Part shown: piece after piece, positions 62,388 through 64,000 of the stretch
Position numbering within the stretch: the stretch's first letter is position 1
Layout of the letters: each line of letters begins with the position of its first letter
From: Echinicola pacifica DSM 19836
GTDB lineage: Bacteria; Bacteroidota; Bacteroidia; Cytophagales; Cyclobacteriaceae
NCBI RefSeq assembly: GCF_000373245.1
Contig: NZ_KB890740.1
Location: 228-64,227, forward strand
Direction of reading: 5' to 3'
Length of the DNA stretch: 64,000 nt
Program-made: the position numbers and the translations under genes
Notes under the pieces: model-generated
Told to the model about the DNA's origin: nothing
What the model saw: the letters and a program-made list of their open reading frames with translations, nothing else
The model's database searches: none

Positions 62388-64000
62388 TTATTGCTGGATC
62401 TGTACCTCCACGATCTCCTCTGCCTTGATCTCCAGCACCTCTATATCGTCATTTGCCGTCAATGCCTGATCAGGAACTTGAATAGCCTCCTTTTCTGCTG
62501 CCGAATGCGCCGGCCCCTCCGCGATATGTGGAGCGATAATCAGTGCCACAATGGAGGTAAGCTTAATCAATATATTCATTGATGGTCCGGAAGTATCCTT
62601 AAATGGATCCCCTACAGTATCTCCTGTGACAGACGCTTTATGCGGTTCTGAGCCCTTATACTCCATTTTTCCATTAATCTCCACTCCTTTTTCGAAGGAC
62701 TTCTTAGCATTATCCCAAGCGCCTCCGGCATTGTTTTGGAAGATCCCCATCAGTACGCCCGACACGGTCACCCCTGCCAATACTCCACCCAGCACCTCTG
62801 GCCCAAAAGCAAAACCCACCACAATCGGTACGATCAAGGCGATGGCTCCAGGGGCTATCATCTCTCTGATGGAGGCCTTGGTGGAGATTTCCACGCATTT
62901 GTCATATTCAGGCTTGGCCTTATACTCCATGATTCCGGGGATTTCCTTAAACTGTCTTCTTACTTCATTGACCATATCCATAGCGGCCCGGCCCACCGCA
63001 GCGATGGCGAGTGACGAAAAGATAAATGGAATCATGGCCCCTACGAAGAGTCCCGCCAGCACGTCGGCTTTATAGATATCAATGGAATGAATGCCCGCAA
63101 TCCCTACATAAGCAGCAAATAAGGCGAGAGCGGTAAGTGCGGCAGAGGCGATGGCAAAGCCCTTTCCTGTGGCGGCCGTGGTATTCCCGACTGCATCAAG
63201 GATGTCTGTTCTTTCCCTTACCTCCTTCTCACATCCAGCCATCTCGGCAATACCTCCGGCATTATCCGCTATCGGACCAAAAGCATCAATCGCTAGCTGC
63301 ATGGCGGTGGTCGCCATCATCCCGGCGGCAGCTATGGCCACACCATATAATCCTGCACTGAGAAAGGAAGTATAGATCCCCGCTGCCAATACCAAGATCG
63401 GCAATACAGTGGACTCCATCCCCACGGCCAATCCCCCAATGATATTGGTGGCATGCCCCGTGGACGACTGCCTAATAATGCTATTGACAGGTCTGCGACC
63501 CATAGCCGTATAATATTCCGTGATGATACTCATCAGCCCGCCGACTACCAGGCCGATCACCACTGCCCCAAAAACTCCCATTTTGGTAAATTCCGGAGAG
63601 TTGTCACGCATCATTACTAAGCTGCCTTCCGGCAACATTATATCTATTACAAAATAGGAAGATATCAATGTCAGCAGCATTGATATCCAATTGCCCTTAT
63701 TTAAGGCTGCCTGGACGCTGTCATTTTCATTGGAGATTTTCACAAATAAAGTACCGATGATGGAGAAGACGATTCCAAGACCGGCGATAACCATGGGCAG
63801 CACCACCGGCGCTATTCCTCCCATGGAGTCATTGGAGATGATTTCCCTTCCTAATACCATGGAAGCCAAAATCGTGGCAACATACGAGCCGAATAAATCA
63901 GCACCCATACCGGCCACATCTCCTACATTGTCGCCAACATTATCGGCTATGGTGGCAGGGTTTCTGACGTCATCTTCGGGAATTCCCGCTTCTACCTTTC
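62388..64000 (-). CDS. hppA: Membrane-bound pyrophosphatase (partial, C-terminal part)
   Basis: The gene enters from beyond the right edge; the frame is open to the last base (KVEAGIPEDDVRNPATIADN before the first internal Met at 63917). 537 residues are visible and about 150-200 N-terminal residues are missing. The pyrophosphatase signature GDNVGDVAGMGADLFGSY and the segment GNTTAATGKG are seen; Ala in the GNTTAA position marks the K+-dependent class. It pumps Na+ (usual for Bacteroidota) or H+ using PPi; the semiconserved Glu that decides lies outside the window. The C-terminal tail after HIAEGP is an acidic extension not typical of the family. Confidence 0.95.
   Translation of the reverse strand, partial: KVEAGIPEDDVRNPATIADNVGDNVGDVAGMGADLFGSYVATILASMVLGREIISNDSMGGIAPVVLPMVIAGLGIVFSIIGTLFVKISNENDSVQAALNKGNWISMLLTLISSYFVIDIMLPEGSLVMMRDNSPEFTKMGVFGAVVIGLVVGGLMSIITEYYTAMGRRPVNSIIRQSSTGHATNIIGGLAVGMESTVLPILVLAAGIYTSFLSAGLYGVAIAAAGMMATTAMQLAIDAFGPIADNAGGIAEMAGCEKEVRERTDILDAVGNTTAATGKGFAIASAALTALALFAAYVGIAGIHSIDIYKADVLAGLFVGAMIPFIFSSLAIAAVGRAAMDMVNEVRRQFKEIPGIMEYKAKPEYDKCVEISTKASIREMIAPGAIALIVPIVVGFAFGPEVLGGVLAGVTVSGVLMGIFQNNAGGAWDNAKKSFEKGVEINGKMEYKGSEPHKASVTGDTVGDPFKDTSGPSMNILIKLTSIVALIIAPHIAEGPAHSAAEKEAIQVPDQALTANDDIEVLEIKAEEIVEVQIQQ

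Noticed and set aside
1-64000. CRISPR arrays, tRNA or rRNA genes, integrases, transposases and phage genes
   Set aside because: None was seen when reading both strands; the repeats at 574-1411 are long, few and without spacers of CRISPR type.

Overview
The window looks like chromosomal DNA of a free-living, probably marine, member of the Bacteroidota (Cytophagales, close in flavour to Cyclobacteriaceae such as Echinicola, Cyclobacterium or Algoriphagus). The grounds are a SusC/SusD pair, other TonB-dependent outer-membrane receptors, many lipoproteins, promoters of the Bacteroidota type (TAnnTTTG at -7) and carbohydrate genes suited to sulfated, uronic-acid-rich algal or plant polysaccharide. 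This is inferred from gene content; no rRNA or tRNA gene was seen.

Layout. 1-1441: non-coding, with a tandem array of about 187-bp repeats. 1.5-5.3 kb: two DUF1080 proteins, a nitrilase-family hydrolase and a LexA-like XRE/S24 regulator with a small partner. 5.8-9.6 kb: an outer-membrane receptor and two tandem paralogous barrel proteins. 10.4-14.7 kb: Tex, a TlpA-like thioredoxin and a class A beta-lactamase-like lipoprotein. 14.7-19.3 kb: GH78 rhamnosidase, ROK kinase and a decayed GH92 mannosidase remnant. 19.5-23.5 kb: a compact four-gene operon of ATP-grasp, alpha-E, Anbu proteasome-like peptidase and transglutaminase. 24-27.6 kb: an EEP-family hydrolase, DinB and a DUF2798-EVE-MarR operon. 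27.7-32.1 kb: GH2 enzyme and a divergent membrane-bound regulator. 32.1-40.8 kb: a DODA-type dioxygenase, a 2H phosphoesterase, KduD, KduI, a DUF4861 lipoprotein, a Gfo/Idh/MocA oxidoreductase and a sulfatase. 41-43 kb: a small conserved protein and HemN with two FNR/CRP-like operators. 43.6-54.4 kb: a metal-handling island (two MbnH/MauG-like di-heme enzymes, two MbnP-like lipoproteins, two small CX9CX3C membrane proteins, an outer-membrane protein, a porin, a TonB receptor with a CQNC motif and a thioredoxin). 55-62 kb: a PEGA-like lipoprotein, DacB and SusD/SusC. 62.4-64 kb: the C-terminal part of a membrane pyrophosphatase that runs off the window.

How the genes may work together. The rhamnosidase, GH2 enzyme, sulfatase, Gfo oxidoreductase, DUF4861 protein and KduI/KduD fit breakdown of a sulfated rhamnose/uronate polymer (ulvan- or rhamnogalacturonan-like) to 2-keto-3-deoxygluconate, although no lyase or GH88/GH105 lies in the window. 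The two best candidates for poorly described systems are the Anbu operon and the MbnP/MbnH-like island. In the island, the paired genes for di-heme oxidase and MbnP-like lipoprotein suggest oxidative maturation of a copper-binding site, linked to a TonB receptor and to a pair of CX9CX3C proteins.
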